Shown here: positions 10,573 to 21,159 of the stretch, in pieces
Layout: each line of letters opens with the position of its first letter
Position numbering within the stretch: the first letter of the stretch is position 1
Origin: Wurfbainia villosa
Lineage: Eukaryota > Streptophyta > Magnoliopsida > Zingiberales > Zingiberaceae
Reading direction: 5' to 3'
DNA: 64,000 nucleotides
Assembly: GCA_025175895.1 (NCBI GenBank)
Contig: CM046006.1
Coordinates: 68,344,288-68,408,287, forward strand
Program-made: the position numbers and the translations under genes
The notes under the pieces: generated by a model
What the model was told of the DNA's origin: nothing
Database searches by the model: none
What the model saw: the letters and a program-made list of their open reading frames with translations, nothing else

Positions 10573-12261
10573 CTAGCGTGAATCAATCACGTTCTTAGGA
10601 ACCCAAAATCGATTTGAGCTCCTAGGGTTAATTAGGTATTCCTTAGGGATAACCTCCCTAGATACCTTCCTAATGACCCTCCTAGGCTTATTAGCCTTGG
10701 TCATTTTGGTCTTACCTAGGTTGACTCTAGGGGTAACTCTCCTTGCAACCTTCTTAGTGGCCACCCTAGGTTTCTTAGAAACCTTGGCCACTAGGCACAA
10801 CCCTTAGTCCACTCTAGGGATGACTTCTCTATTGACCTTAGTTTTCCTAGGTTTAGTTCCATAATCAAATGGAACATTGTGATATGTTTCCTTGGGCTTA
10901 GGTTTGCCCTTGGATGAATCTAATTTCCTAGGTCTTGATTTTTGACCATTTGACTCTAGGCTTTGACTTCTAGACCCTACATGTTGACCTCTTAACCCTT
11001 GAAATAGATTTTGCATTTTTGCAAGGGTCTTTTCCATCTTTTCAAGCTTTGACCTCAAGACTTGATTTTCCTTTTCTAGTTGCCCAATTTTAGAATTTTT
11101 ATTTAATCCTTGGACATTGGACTTCCTAGGCATATGCCTAGTCCATTTAGGATTGAAACCTAGGTGTTCTCCTATTTTCTTGATAGATTCCCTAGGTAAA
11201 ATATTTTTAGGGACATTAGTCCCAAATTTCTTCTTATTTCCTAAGTGGACACTCTTAGCACCTAAACACATATATCTATTATTTCTAGCATGCTTTTCAT
11301 GTACAATAGCAAGACTATTAAAATTATTCCTAGCATGCTTCTTATCCCTAGAAATTGAAGGTGCATTAATAAATTTTACCTTAGGGTTTGCCTTGGAGGC
11401 TCCCCCTACTTGTGTTGCTCCTTCTTGCCCTTTCTTCTTCCCCCTTGGGCAATGACTCCGGTAATGCCCCTTTGAGTTGCACGTGAAGCATATGATATGC
11501 TCCTTGCTCTTTTGACTTTGGGGACCGACATCCTTGACTTTTGGTGCCGGTTGAGCCTTCTTTACCCTTTTTGGGCACTTACTCTTGTAGTTCCCGGATT
11601 CCCTACACTCAAAGCAAATTATATGATTTTTGTTTAAAATCAAATTGCTTGAGTTACCTAGAGTGGTTGTAGGCCCCAGAGTGGATTCTTTATTTCTTCC
11701 GGAGGTGGATGGCTCCTCTTGAGATTGCCCCGGTGTGGAGGATGGTCTCTCCTCCTCAATCCTAGAAGTGGATGCTTCTTCCACTTCTTCCACCTTTTCT
11801 TTCTCCGATCCGAAAGTTGACTCCATCTCAACTTCCGATTCCTCACTTTCACTTGAGGATGAACTCTCTTCTTCATCCTCCTTGTCTTCTTGGATTGAAT
11901 GAGGCTCTTCATGGAATTTTGCCAATTTGTTCCATATATCCTTGGCGTCTTTACAATCCTCATAGTCACCTAGGCTACACAAGAGGTCATTAGGAATTAG
12001 ATCAAAAATAAGTTTGATTACCTTCTTGTTTTTATCGAATTGTCGGAGTTGCTCCTCACTCCATTTCTTCTTCTTGAGAAACCCTCCCTTTGGTCCCTTA
12101 GGATATTCAAACCCTTCCATCAAAGCGGACCACTCCTCAAGGTCTCTCATCATTAGGAAGTCCTCAATTCTCGCCTTCCATTGTCGAAATCCTTCTTGTC
12201 CATATAAGGAATACGGAATTGGGGTGTTGATGTCCCATCCCAATGGTTCTTCCATCTTCAC
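10573..12261 (-). CDS. gag: Sirevirus Gag (capsid/nucleocapsid), near-intact with one nonsense codon
   Basis: Gag forms the virus-like particle that packages element RNA in the cytoplasm. The ORF starts at ATG 12261, about 55 bp inside the PBS, and runs 485 codons to TAA at 10804-10806. The same frame continues to TAG at 10573. In Sirevirus C the equivalent codon is CAA, so this is a nonsense change in an original gene of about 562 codons. Residues 20-125 resemble the copia UBN2-type Gag core. An acidic/serine-rich linker (about 121-200) is followed by two zinc knuckles: 216-229 (CFECRESGNYKSKC, with Asn for the usual His) and 258-271 (CFTCNSKGHYRSHC, intact). A coiled coil is likely at about 391-423. 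No protease motif follows. Confidence 0.88.
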
Positions 12262-12314
12262 CCTCTAGTGTCTTTTGTCTTAGCTCCCGGCGTTTAGTCC
12301 GTAGAAGAGCCCCA

Positions 12315-12327
12315 GGCTCTGATACCA
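12315..12327 (-). other. Primer-binding site of Sirevirus B
   Basis: On the minus strand this reads TGGTATCAGAGCC, complementary to the 3' end of initiator tRNA-Met as is usual for plant Ty1/copia elements. It lies 2 bases from the end of the 5' LTR. Confidence 0.88.
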
Positions 12328-12329
12328 AT

Positions 12330-13808
12330 TGTAGGATAATTGACACCGCTAGAGGGGGGGTGAATAGCGCGTGACGGTTCGTAGATGGAATTCATTCGCG
12401 GTTGTCTCTACAATTTCATTAGCGCAGCGGAAATAGAAAGATAATAATGATAACAAAATATACAACACGCAAACACAAATATTTAACGTGGTTCGGAACC
12501 GCACGGTTCTTACTCCACGGATCGAGCTCTATGAGCTCTAGTGATGCACACACACTCACTAATCACAAATACTCCTTCTCGACACAAGTCAGAGGTGGAG
12601 AAACCCCTTACAAGTAATCTTACAACAATAAGATACAAATACAAGCAATTACAATAATGAAATACAATGCAAGTAAAGAAAACTACTTTACGATTGCCTT
12701 TGGATTGCTTGGTTGCTTGAAATCACCTTGGAGACCCTGATTTACAACAACAAATCGCTCCAAAACCCTCAAGAAACCGATGCCAAATTCCTCCATCACG
12801 AGCTCCTTATAAAGCTTCAACCTGTGCTGGAAAAAGTCGATCAGTCGACTGCTCGGGACCATCAGTCGACTGATGCCACTGTTGTCGTGAGACAACGACT
12901 AGATCCACGCTGGATAAGTCCAACGGATCTACCATCAGTCGACTGATCAAACCCATCAGTCGACTGATGGTGTCCTCACTCAACTGTTGGTCCCAGCGAT
13001 CGAGTGAGACTACACTCTGTGGCCGAATTCCCGAGCACCAGTCGATTGATCATGTAATCAGTCGACTGCTCGAGGCATCAATCGACTGCCCACCTATGGC
13101 AGTCGACTGCTAGGCCACTTCCCACAGTCAAACCCTAGTTGACTCGGTCCAGTCGACTACCACATGACACCAGTCGACTGGCACACCTCAAACATGAGGT
13201 TTTAGCCCAAGTATGGTGCCCCCATACTTGCTAGACCACCCTTAGCCTAGACCTAAGCTTTCTAGCCACCTCCATCAGCCTCACGCCTCTCAGATCCCTC
13301 CAAGTCATCCATGACTTATTCATCCATCACGTTAGCCTTCAGGTGCTTCCATCGGCTATGTCATGCTAACGGTGTCTACACCGCCAAGGCACATTGGACT
13401 TACGCTGCCAAGACTCCGCTTGGACTTTACGCCACCAACCATTGGACTTATGTTTCCAAGACTCCCGCTTGGACTTTACGCAGCCAATATCAAACCTCTT
13501 GGACTTCTCATGCCAAGACTCAAGCTTGGACTTTCCCTTGCCAACCCATGTTGGACTTTTACATTGCCAAGACCCATGCTTGGACTTTTCATGTGCCAAG
13601 TGTCCCACTTGGACTTTTCATGCCAAGTACTCAAGACTTGGACTTTACCAAATGCTAAGTGTTCCACTTGGACTTTCCATGCCAAGTACCCATGACTTGG
13701 ACTTTACCTTGACAATTACATTGTCATATATTTTTGTCAAACATCAAAACATCATTCGAGTCAAACTCGAGTCCTGGTCAATCGTGACCTGGGCCAATTG
13801 CACCAACA
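12330..13808 (-). repeat. 5' LTR of Sirevirus B
   Basis: This partner of 7218-8703 runs from TGTTGGTGC at 13808 to CTACA at 12330 on the minus strand. The palindrome cluster at 12838-13180 is eroded relative to the 3' LTR, with several CAGTCGACTG copies carrying single transitions (for example CAGTCGATTG and CAATCGACTG). The minisatellite is retained at 13385-13710. Confidence 0.88.
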
Positions 13809-13908
13809 TTTTTCAACTTCTCAAAGCATATTGGCACATCCTAATGTGTCAACTCATCATGGCTAGGTTAACTGCCCATCCAATTAGGGTTGACACACCC
13901 TAACCCAT

Positions 13909-15468
13909 CTAGCGTGACTTGATCACGCTCCTAGGAACCCAATATCTATTGGAGCTCCTTGGGTTAACAAGGTATTCACTAGGGATAACTTCCCTAGATA
14001 CCTTCCTAATGACCCTTTTTGGCTTTGAAGCCATAGTTTTTTGGGTCTTTTCTAAGTCAACTCTAGAGGTGACCCCCCTTTGACCTTCTTAGTGGCTTTC
14101 TTGGTTTTTCTTAAGTCCTTAGCCACTAAGCACATACCATGGCTAGAGTTAGGGATGGCTTCCCTATTATCCTTGGTTTTTCTAGACCTAGATGTTGTCC
14201 CATAATTAAATGGAACATTATGATAGGACATAGGTTTGTGACCCAAACCCTTCTTGCCCTTAGACCGTTCTTGAACCCTAGGTCTTGACTTTTGGACATT
14301 AGACCCCTTAACCGAATTTGTAATTATTTTGAGGGGTTTCTCAAGTTATTCTAGCCTTGACCTCAAGGCTTGGTTTTCTAATTCTAATTTTTCCAATTTT
14401 GATTTTTCATTAATCTTTTGGGAGGGACTCTTTCTAGGCATATGCCTAGACTTTTTGGGATTAAAACCAAAACTTTCTTCTATTCTTCTAATTGATTCCC
14501 TAGGTAAAATAGTTCTAGTGTTATTGGTCCTAGGTTTGTCCTTAGATATATGAACATGCTTGGCACCTAAACAAACATATTTCTTCCTACTAACATGCTT
14601 TTCATTAATAATTGCAAGAGAACTAAAATAGTTTTTAGCATGCTTTTTAACTTTAGGAATTGAAGGTGCATAATTTAAATGTATCTTAGGGTTAGCTTTA
14701 GAAGCTCCCCCTACATGAGATACACCTTCTTGCCCTTTCTTCCTCCCCCTAGGGCATTGACTTTGGTAGTGTCCCTTTTGATTGCATTTAAAGCACACAA
14801 TGTGCTCTTTTCTTTTGATTGTGGGGACTCCGGCATCCTTTGACTTTTGGTGCCGATGCCTTTTCCTTAGCCAATTTTGGGCATTTACTCTTGTAATGCC
14901 CTTTCTCCCTACACTCAAAGCATATTATATGATCTTTATTTAAAATCACAACACTTGAGTTACCTAAGGAGTTTTCTTCTTGCTCTTCGTTTCTCCCGGA
15001 TGTGGATGTTTCTTGTTGAACTTGCTCCGGGATGGAAGATTGCCTCTCCTCCCCCTCAATACTAGAGGTGGAGGTCTCCACCAAATCATCTACATCGTCG
15101 AATGTGGATGGGCTTTCTTCCACGACATCTTTCTCTACTTGTGCCGGTTGGGAATTTTCTTGGAATTTCATTACCTTATCCCATAATTTCTTTGCATCCC
15201 TAAAAGTTCCTAATCTAGACCAAATATGGTTAGGAATAAAATCACTAAGTAATTCGATTACCTTAAGATTTGTCACGAAGTCCATGATTTGGTCTTGGGT
15301 CCACCTTGACTTTTCAATTTGCCTATTGCTTTTATCCCTAGGCAATTCGAAACCATTTTCTAAGATTAGCATGAAATAAAAATCGGTTTCTAGACATACC
15401 TCAATTTTTCTTCTCCACCATTGGAAATCTCCTTCGAATTTTGGTGGTTGGAGGTTGTAGCCGACCAT
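13909..15468 (-). pseudogene. gag: Sirevirus A gag, frameshifted
   Basis: It is homologous to the Gag of Sirevirus B but diverged. Translation would start at ATG 15468 (MVGYNLQPPKFEG), 40-50 bp inside the PBS, giving the copia Gag core and a first zinc knuckle, CFECREKGHYKSKC, near 14930. A frameshift at about 14790-14915 moves the frame. The second frame (14346-14918) has the second knuckle, CFKCNQKGHYQSQC, and a coiled-coil-like segment. A further break precedes the C-terminal part (14052-14246) and the stop near 13909. The C-terminal motif NRYWVP matches NRFWVP in copies B and C. It cannot make a full Gag. Confidence 0.82.
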
Positions 15469-15512
15469 CTTGTAGTGCTTGTGTCGGCGGTTAGTCTTCG
15501 AAAAGCTCCTTG

Positions 15513-15523
15513 GCTCTGATACC
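15513..15523 (-). other. Primer-binding site of Sirevirus A
   Basis: On the minus strand this reads AGGTATCAGAG, a tRNA-iMet-type site four bases from the LTR end (CCCTACA). Confidence 0.8.
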
Positions 15524-15526
15524 TCC

Positions 15527-16916
15527 TGTAGGGTCGATGTTGGCCGACTAGAGGGGGGTGAATAGCCCTCAATCTTCGTATGGTGGGATTCGTTCGTTCT
15601 TGCATACTTGTCTACAATTGTCATTAATATACGCAGCAGAATAACAATAGCAGTAACAACAATAAACAATCACACACAAGACACGACAATATACGTGGTT
15701 CGGAACCAAATTTTTCCTACTCCACGGGCGAGCTCACCGAGCTCTAGTTATGCGCATGACACTAACTAACACTCCTTCTCGACAACACGTCGGAGGTGGA
15801 GAAACCTCTCACAAGCAATTACACTAAGTAATATGAAATACAAGCAATACAAAGACAAATACGAAATACACGTAAAGAACACTTTACAACGCTTGCTTTG
15901 AACCCTTTGCTTGTTGCTTGCTTTAGATGGCTTTTGAAGGTCTGGAATGCAGCAGCAATTCCCCTCCAATAGCTTCACAAAATTCTTGGCGAAATCCTCC
16001 CTCTTGAGCTCCATTTATAACCTACATCAAGCTGATTTCGCACCCATCAGTCGACTGATTGTGACCATCAGTCGACTGGTCATTTAGCCGTTGTCTCATA
16101 ACGGTCAGATCCACGTTGGTTAAGTTTCAACGGATCACACATCAGTCGATTGATGGCACCCATCAGTCGATTGATACTCATTAATCGAGTGCTAGCGAGC
16201 TCAACTAGCTTCTATGCCTGCGGCGATCGGTTGATCGATCTCCTAATCACCAATCGATGGTGTCAATCCAATCGCCATCCCTTTGCGATCGACCGCTGCA
16301 CTGCTCAATCGAACATCAGTCGAACCCTAGTCGACTAAGAGCAGTCGACTGGCACCTATGCCAGTCGACTAATGTCGGGTAAAACCACAAACCCAAGCTG
16401 TTTGAGCGTCCGACACTCAGTCTTAGCCACTCGGCAAAGTCCACCTCATCCCTTATGGAGTTCCCCACCGAAGCTCTCTTCCCTCGGCTATGTCCCTTGG
16501 ATGCGTCAAGCGCACGACTTCGTAACGCTATCCTTCGCGTCTCACACCCTCAAAGTATGCTTCCCTTTGGGCTCACTCCATTCGCTCCCTATCCGGTGGT
16601 CCCTCGGATGCACCAAGCGCATGGCTTCGCAATGTCATCCTTCACCGACTCAAGGACCCCGAGCTTAGTGAACTTACCAAGTCCTCAAGACTTCCCACAT
16701 GCACCAAGCACACGGCTTCAGAATGCATTTCTCACCAAGCACCAAGCGCATGGCTTCGCAATGCTTTGGACTTTTTCACACCAAGCTCCATGCTTGGACT
16801 TTCCATGCCAACTCCATGTTGGACTTTCCCATGACAATCCCATGTCATAAGTTTTGTCTATCATTAAAATACTGCTCGAGTCAAAACCGAGTCAACCTGG
16901 GCTGATTGCACCAACA
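15527..16916 (-). repeat. 5' LTR of Sirevirus A
   Basis: This 1390-bp LTR is the partner of 4331-5699. The stretch 16215-16310 carries CGATCG/ATCGAT-type palindromes where the 3' LTR has CAGTCGACTG. Its outer portion (16336-16916) is duplicated at 23234-23811 as part of the 6.9-kb tandem duplication. Confidence 0.87.
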
Positions 16917-18064
16917 TTTTAGTGTCATGCACCATCTTGCATGATTGCATACTGGCTGAACGGGGTTCCTTTGTAGTTGAGCCCGCAGCCAGTTACATGA
17001 TCTGCACATGCTGCCACTCATGGGTTAGTGGTACATCAGGAGAGTGTGTGCAGTAGCTCTGTCAAGCTCCGCTGGTCCGCTCATGGGTAGCGATGAGGCA
17101 GCGTGGTAGCGGGCAGGGATCCCTCCTTTGGTCTACGACACCGAGAGATGAGAGCTTTACTCCCCCACTCTATTTGGGGCAAGAGGATATGTGTACTCCG
17201 ACAGCATCCTGTCCACTCGGTCACTCATGAGCAGTGATGGCAGTGTTCACAGTTGTCATAGCCCTACCCACTCGGCTTCACCATCGCGTGTGAAGCGGCT
17301 GACTGGCGTCAGGGGTGACCATGTCATTTGCATCACATGCATATTGCATGGATGACATTTGAAAATATTCCATCCTACGCTCAATACAAATCTTCTCAAG
17401 ATACATCATGGTATTGTCATCCGATTACCTTCCTGCAATCCCAGCCTCCCTCCTTCGCTTTCTCGCATGCGGCTGTGATACATTTTTTATTTGAGCCCGA
17501 TGATCTTATTTCAGCCTTTCGATATATCTTTGACCTATTCGAGGCCGTGGATAGAGATCATCGCATGATTATTATTATTAGCTATATCTTTCTATGCATA
17601 TCGACTATTATCCGCTAAGTTCATTAAACTTACCCCGTTGCTTTATATTTCTTTTCAGGATAAAATCACCAGGAGAGTCCAGCTACCAAACCCCCTCGTC
17701 TAAATGGATTTGTTTTTGGTGGTCTTATGGTTTCAATTTTTGACTAGAAGAAATGTGTAGGACTTGTGTTTTGGTTATGTCCTTATAGACTTTTATTCGG
17801 ATTTTTATTCGATTGGTTTTGGTTGAGTATTCCTGCTAAGATGGAAGAAGGGGTAAGTCTAGATTGTAGACATTTGGTATTTACGTTGATTGTTGGCCTG
17901 AGGCCTATTTATGACCTGCGTGTGTGATTTTGTTCCGGTCGTGTTGACCGATGTATAGTAGGTCGTGTGAGCCTTGTATGCAAGTTTCGTATTGACACCT
18001 GTACAGGGGAGAAGCTGTCAGATTTTTTTCTGGTGGGGACTCCTCCGGGGCATGACAATTTATT

Positions 18065-18077
18065 TGGTATCAAAGCC
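18065..18077 (+). other. Primer-binding site of the gypsy element
   Basis: TGGTATCAAAGCC lies 7 bp after the LTR end, one substitution from the tRNA-iMet-type TGGTATCAGAGCC. The duplicated copy at 24952-24964 reads TGTTATCAAAGCC and is further decayed. Confidence 0.8.
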
Positions 18078-19029
18078 AGGTTCCGAGTTCCTTAGGGTGT
18101 TTGGGTTTTCGAAGTTCGCCACGTTTGTCAGGTTAACTTGAGTATTTTCGGATTTGTACGGATTTCCGACGATTTTTATGTTTCAAAAATTCGAGGTATT
18201 ATTGATGAGGTCAATTTGGGGATTTGGGGGCGATAGGGCATCTCCAGACAGCTAACAGGTGAATAAATTCTAGAGATAAATTCTCTAGATTTAGTGCATG
18301 ATGATATGATTACATAGCTACAGACGTCAAACAAATTCGATTATCACCAAACTTCGAGCGGATAACGCAAGAATATAACCTTACTGTATATTATCTCAAC
18401 CATGCATGGGAGACATATTCGACTACAGAAATATAAAGCAACCATAGAGAGACTCTACTACAGACTCTCTCTTAACCAAGAATGGGAGATATAGTTGGCA
18501 GTCGAGATATGAACAATGTTATATACCCTCTAAGGATTAATCGCATCCTAATCATATGACCTTTACTAGTCCGATCACCATATCAACGGAAATAGTAAAT
18601 GGATAATCATATATCAATAAGCACATCCGGGTTATTACGCCTAGGGTTCCAACACCAAGAGTTTTACTAATGTTTCATTCTTGAGATTCACTCCTACGGA
18701 ATAACCTCATCTAAGTTATTCTATCTCTACTAGTCTCAATCATTGTATCCACCGTAATATCTCATTGCCAATTAAACACATAACACGTTGTCTAATAAAC
18801 GACAGCATAGTCCTACTAATGGCAATCAATGGCTGAAATTAATTAGGGTATATCTAAAGGGGTCATGCTAGTACAAAATCAAAGCAATACACTATAGAGC
18901 ATCAAGTGCATATATACCCTAAACCACATGATGTCTGTAGCTAGATAGCTACTTTACATCTTAAGTACCCATGAGATCTGTTCGTGGAAGCATGTTGTAG
19001 CATGCATGATTATACTAGTAGAAATGATA

Positions 19030-19395
19030 TAATTTAGGCTTGACCCTCTTGTCGAGCTTGTTAGTAGATTTGTTGTCCTTATTGGCCTTGATAGGCATTT
19101 CCTGTTAGCTGGGACGAAACCCTATGATTAATCGTCTCGACGTGATTATTAGTGGACTTATGATTTTTATCGACCTTGATAACCGTTTATGTTAGAAGGG
19201 TTGGAACCCTAGACTTAACCATCTCGACATATTTATTTATAAGTCGATGATCTTTACCGACTGTGGTAAACATTTCGTATTAGAGGTGTTGAAACCCTCG
19301 CTTGCCTGCTTCAATGGGCTTAATTGTAGATCGATGATCTTTATCGACTTTAATAGACGTTCTATGCTAGATGTATTGGATAATCCTAGCCTTAA
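19030..19395 (+). repeat. Degenerate tandem repeat, about 90-bp unit
   Basis: About four units share the order GTCGA-GTTAGTAGATTTGTTG-type start, TTTATCGACCTTGATA-type middle, TTAGAAGGGTTG and AACCCTAG. The clearest copies begin near 19035, 19137, 19225 and 19313. A matching array is in the duplicate at 25934-26300. Confidence 0.65.
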
Positions 19396-19429
19396 TAACC
19401 TAGAATAATCGACTGCCCCCGCGACCCAT

Positions 19430-19640
19430 TAGTGGTAGCATGTTGTTGTGTGCAGTCAATAACTAGATATCTATATGTGTTGTCTGCCCATGAGACTCAT
19501 TCGTGGTAGCATGTCGTTGCCCGCAAACATTGAGTTTTCCTACTGCCTGTCTACCCATGAGACCCATTCGTGGTAGCATGTAGTTGCGCGTAGATAGTAC
19601 TTAGTATATTGATTGTTGTTCCATGAGTTCCGTTCGCAGT
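19430..19640 (+). repeat. Degenerate tandem repeat, about 65-bp unit
   Basis: The motif CCCATGAGACYCATTCGTGG, followed by TAGCATGT and GTTG, recurs near 19423, 19489, 19556 and (decayed) 19620, with an outlier at 18966. It is repeated in the second unit at 26326-26540. No function is apparent. Confidence 0.65.
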
Positions 19641-20263
19641 AGCTCATAGATAGTTCCCTTTGTATTACCTCGAGAGCCACGAGGCTTTGTCGTGGTATCT
19701 GGATGTGCATTGCTTGTAGCTTGCAGTGGTTGTGTATGTTTTGCAGGTATATTTGTTATACTGCTGATCAAGTTAGTTGCAGACTGATATTGGTACTCTG
19801 AGGGTTGGGTTACTCTAGTTTGTTTCCTTTGACTTCCATTAGGTGCATTATGATTATGCACTATTGTCTATCCATCCACTGAGTGGTTGTACTCACCCCC
19901 TCCTCACTTATCCTCTAGGATAGCTGATGGAGGACATGTCCTGTTGCCCTACCTTCATGTCACTAAGAGAGTTCCTTGCCGTGCTTGTCCCACTGCATCG
20001 TCGAGATGCTGCTTTATTTACTTTATCGGTATTACATTTTTTTTATGCACTTTGGATTTTGTCGCAATTTGATTTGGTGCAATAAAACTATTTTGCTTTA
20101 ATTGATAATGTTTAGTCGTGCATGCATGCAGTTAATAAAATACTTATATTTCTATTATTATTTCGAGGTTTTTTTTACCAGATCTGGTCCATGTATTTCT
20201 GAATTTTGTCACTATGGGGCTCCTCCGTCATTTGGATGACGGATATGCCCCTGAGGCGTGACA

Positions 20264-21159
20264 ATTTTATTGGTTTGCAATTTTGGTTTGTGGGTTTTGT
20301 GTTTCGAGGATTTTCTTTTCCTTGGATTTTTGGGAGTTCCCGTGTTTTGGGACCAGGCAGGCTGAATGATATCTCTGAGCTATAGGAAAAGTATTGTTTT
20401 TAGTGGTTATTGTACTTTTCTTATGTAATAGGAAGTTGTCATTATGTTCTTGTTAGATACTTACTCCTTGTAGGAAATGCTACCTAGTGTAATTGCCCCT
20501 ACTCATGGTCGTGGACGAGGTCGACGACGTATTGACCTTGAGGAACCTAACGATGATTTCTGAAGTACGGACTCTTTATAGGTGCCGACTGATGTCGAAT
20601 TAGGAAGCTAAGGTTATGCCCGCTAGTCATCCATTGGAAGGTCAAGGAGTAACCCCTCAGAAAATATCAGTCCCTACTATTATTGATTTGGTTATGGATA
20701 AGGTGTGTATACCTACACTGGTCAAGACAATGAAAGATCGTTTTACCTTATTATAGGAGGTGTTGGATGGGATATTTATCTATCCCAGTATTTCTTCCAG
20801 AGAAGATCCGGAACTCTTTGTTAAAGGAGAGATGGACCTTTGAGGTTATGCATCAATTATCGATGATAGAATACGGTAGTTGTAGAAGGAAATAAATATC
20901 CTTCATTGTGGAAAGATGATCTATTTATATCAGCTATAGGACACCTATGTATACTCTAGGATTGATTTATGACTGGTGTGTTGATATTGTAGTGACATGG
21001 TGTCATACAATTATCATTGTCAATGTGATTATTGTTATATCATCAACCCAGAGTAAAGAGAATGCAGGTGTGTAGCGATGACAATTTCATACTTGGTATG
21101 AATTGTATGAGCTTTTGATTATCTTATTAGACTTATTGACGACTTAGTCGTCCAGGGAT
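20264..21159 (+). pseudogene. Scrambled gypsy gag and RT remnants, copy 1
   Basis: A short frame from ATG 20478 encodes an Arg/Gly-rich start (HGRGRGRRR) typical of gypsy Gag beginnings but stops within 30 codons. Around 20840-20940 the phase-shifted translation shows the RT block equivalent to LRLCINYR, then (frameshifted) KYP and DDLF, so a little RT survives. Multiple stops and deletions prevent any product. The duplicate lies at 27167-28062. Confidence 0.6.

Larger units (their letters stand above)
7218..13808 (-). mobile_element. Sirevirus B, complete gag-only (non-autonomous) element, 6591 bp
   Basis: TTTTT duplications lie at 7213-7217 and 13809-13813. The 3' LTR is 7218-8703 (1486 bp) and the 5' LTR 12330-13808 (1479 bp), with the PBS at 12315-12327 and the PPT at 8704-8722. 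The internal region is only about 3.6 kb and holds one gene, gag, plus about 1.9 kb of non-coding DNA next to the 3' LTR. There is no trace of protease, integrase or RT. The architecture is the same as in Sireviruses A and C, so this looks like a stable non-autonomous subfamily rather than random deletion. Confidence 0.9.
4331..16916 (-). mobile_element. Sirevirus A, gag-only Ty1/copia element with Sirevirus B nested inside
   Basis: The element is bounded by TTTTA (4326-4330 and 16917-16921), and the empty site is visible near 31605 in the gypsy 3' LTR. The 3' LTR is at 4331-5699 and the 5' LTR at 15527-16916, with a tRNA-iMet-type PBS beside the 5' LTR and a PPT beside the 3' LTR. Removing Sirevirus B leaves only about 3.2 kb of internal DNA, which contains a broken gag and no protease, integrase, RT or RNase H. 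The Sirevirus call rests on the PPT/LTR junction (AAAAAGGGAGAGATTGTTAG, read on the minus strand), the long Gag with two zinc knuckles, and extra PPT-like tracts. It would need another element's enzymes to move. Confidence 0.88.
598..18057 (+). repeat. 5' LTR of the gypsy element, interrupted by two nested insertions
   Basis: The LTR starts at 598 (TGTTAAATAT) and ends at 18057 (GCATGACA), followed 7 bases later by a tRNA-Met-type PBS. Net length is about 2.8 kb after subtracting the copia solo LTR (2011-4071), Sirevirus A (4331-16916) and their TSDs. Segments 598-2010, 4077-4330 and 16922-18057 align in order with 29985-33815, where both insertion sites are empty. A GC-rich, CpG-rich block at about 840-1470 contains overlapping ORFs on both strands with no recognisable domain, which I treat as non-coding. 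Segment 17356-17570 differs from the other two LTRs (see findings). Confidence 0.88.
18058..20263 (+). other. Gypsy leader plus a second, unrelated-looking LTR 3' end
   Basis: After the PBS and about 200 bp of leader, the sequence changes character near 18240-18300 and runs to a second LTR-type end at 20263 (GAGGCGTGACA). That end is preceded, as in the first LTR, by CTCCTCCGT and followed by an AATTTTATTGG leader. I read this as the 3' part of an LTR from a related gypsy family embedded in the internal region. Non-coding tandem repeats occur at 19030-19395 and 19430-19640. The region contains no coding domain. Confidence 0.55.

Noticed and set aside
12315..12327. tRNA-Met gene fragment
   Set aside because: The tRNA-like strings at 12315, 15513, 18065 and 55651 are 10-13 bases long and sit at LTR ends. 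They are primer-binding sites, and no tRNA cloverleaf surrounds them.
19601..20072. Short ORFs at 19601-19861 and 19887-20072 (repeated at 26504-26975)
   Set aside because: They are conserved between tandem units only because the whole unit is duplicated. They lie in LTR-like sequence without any domain.
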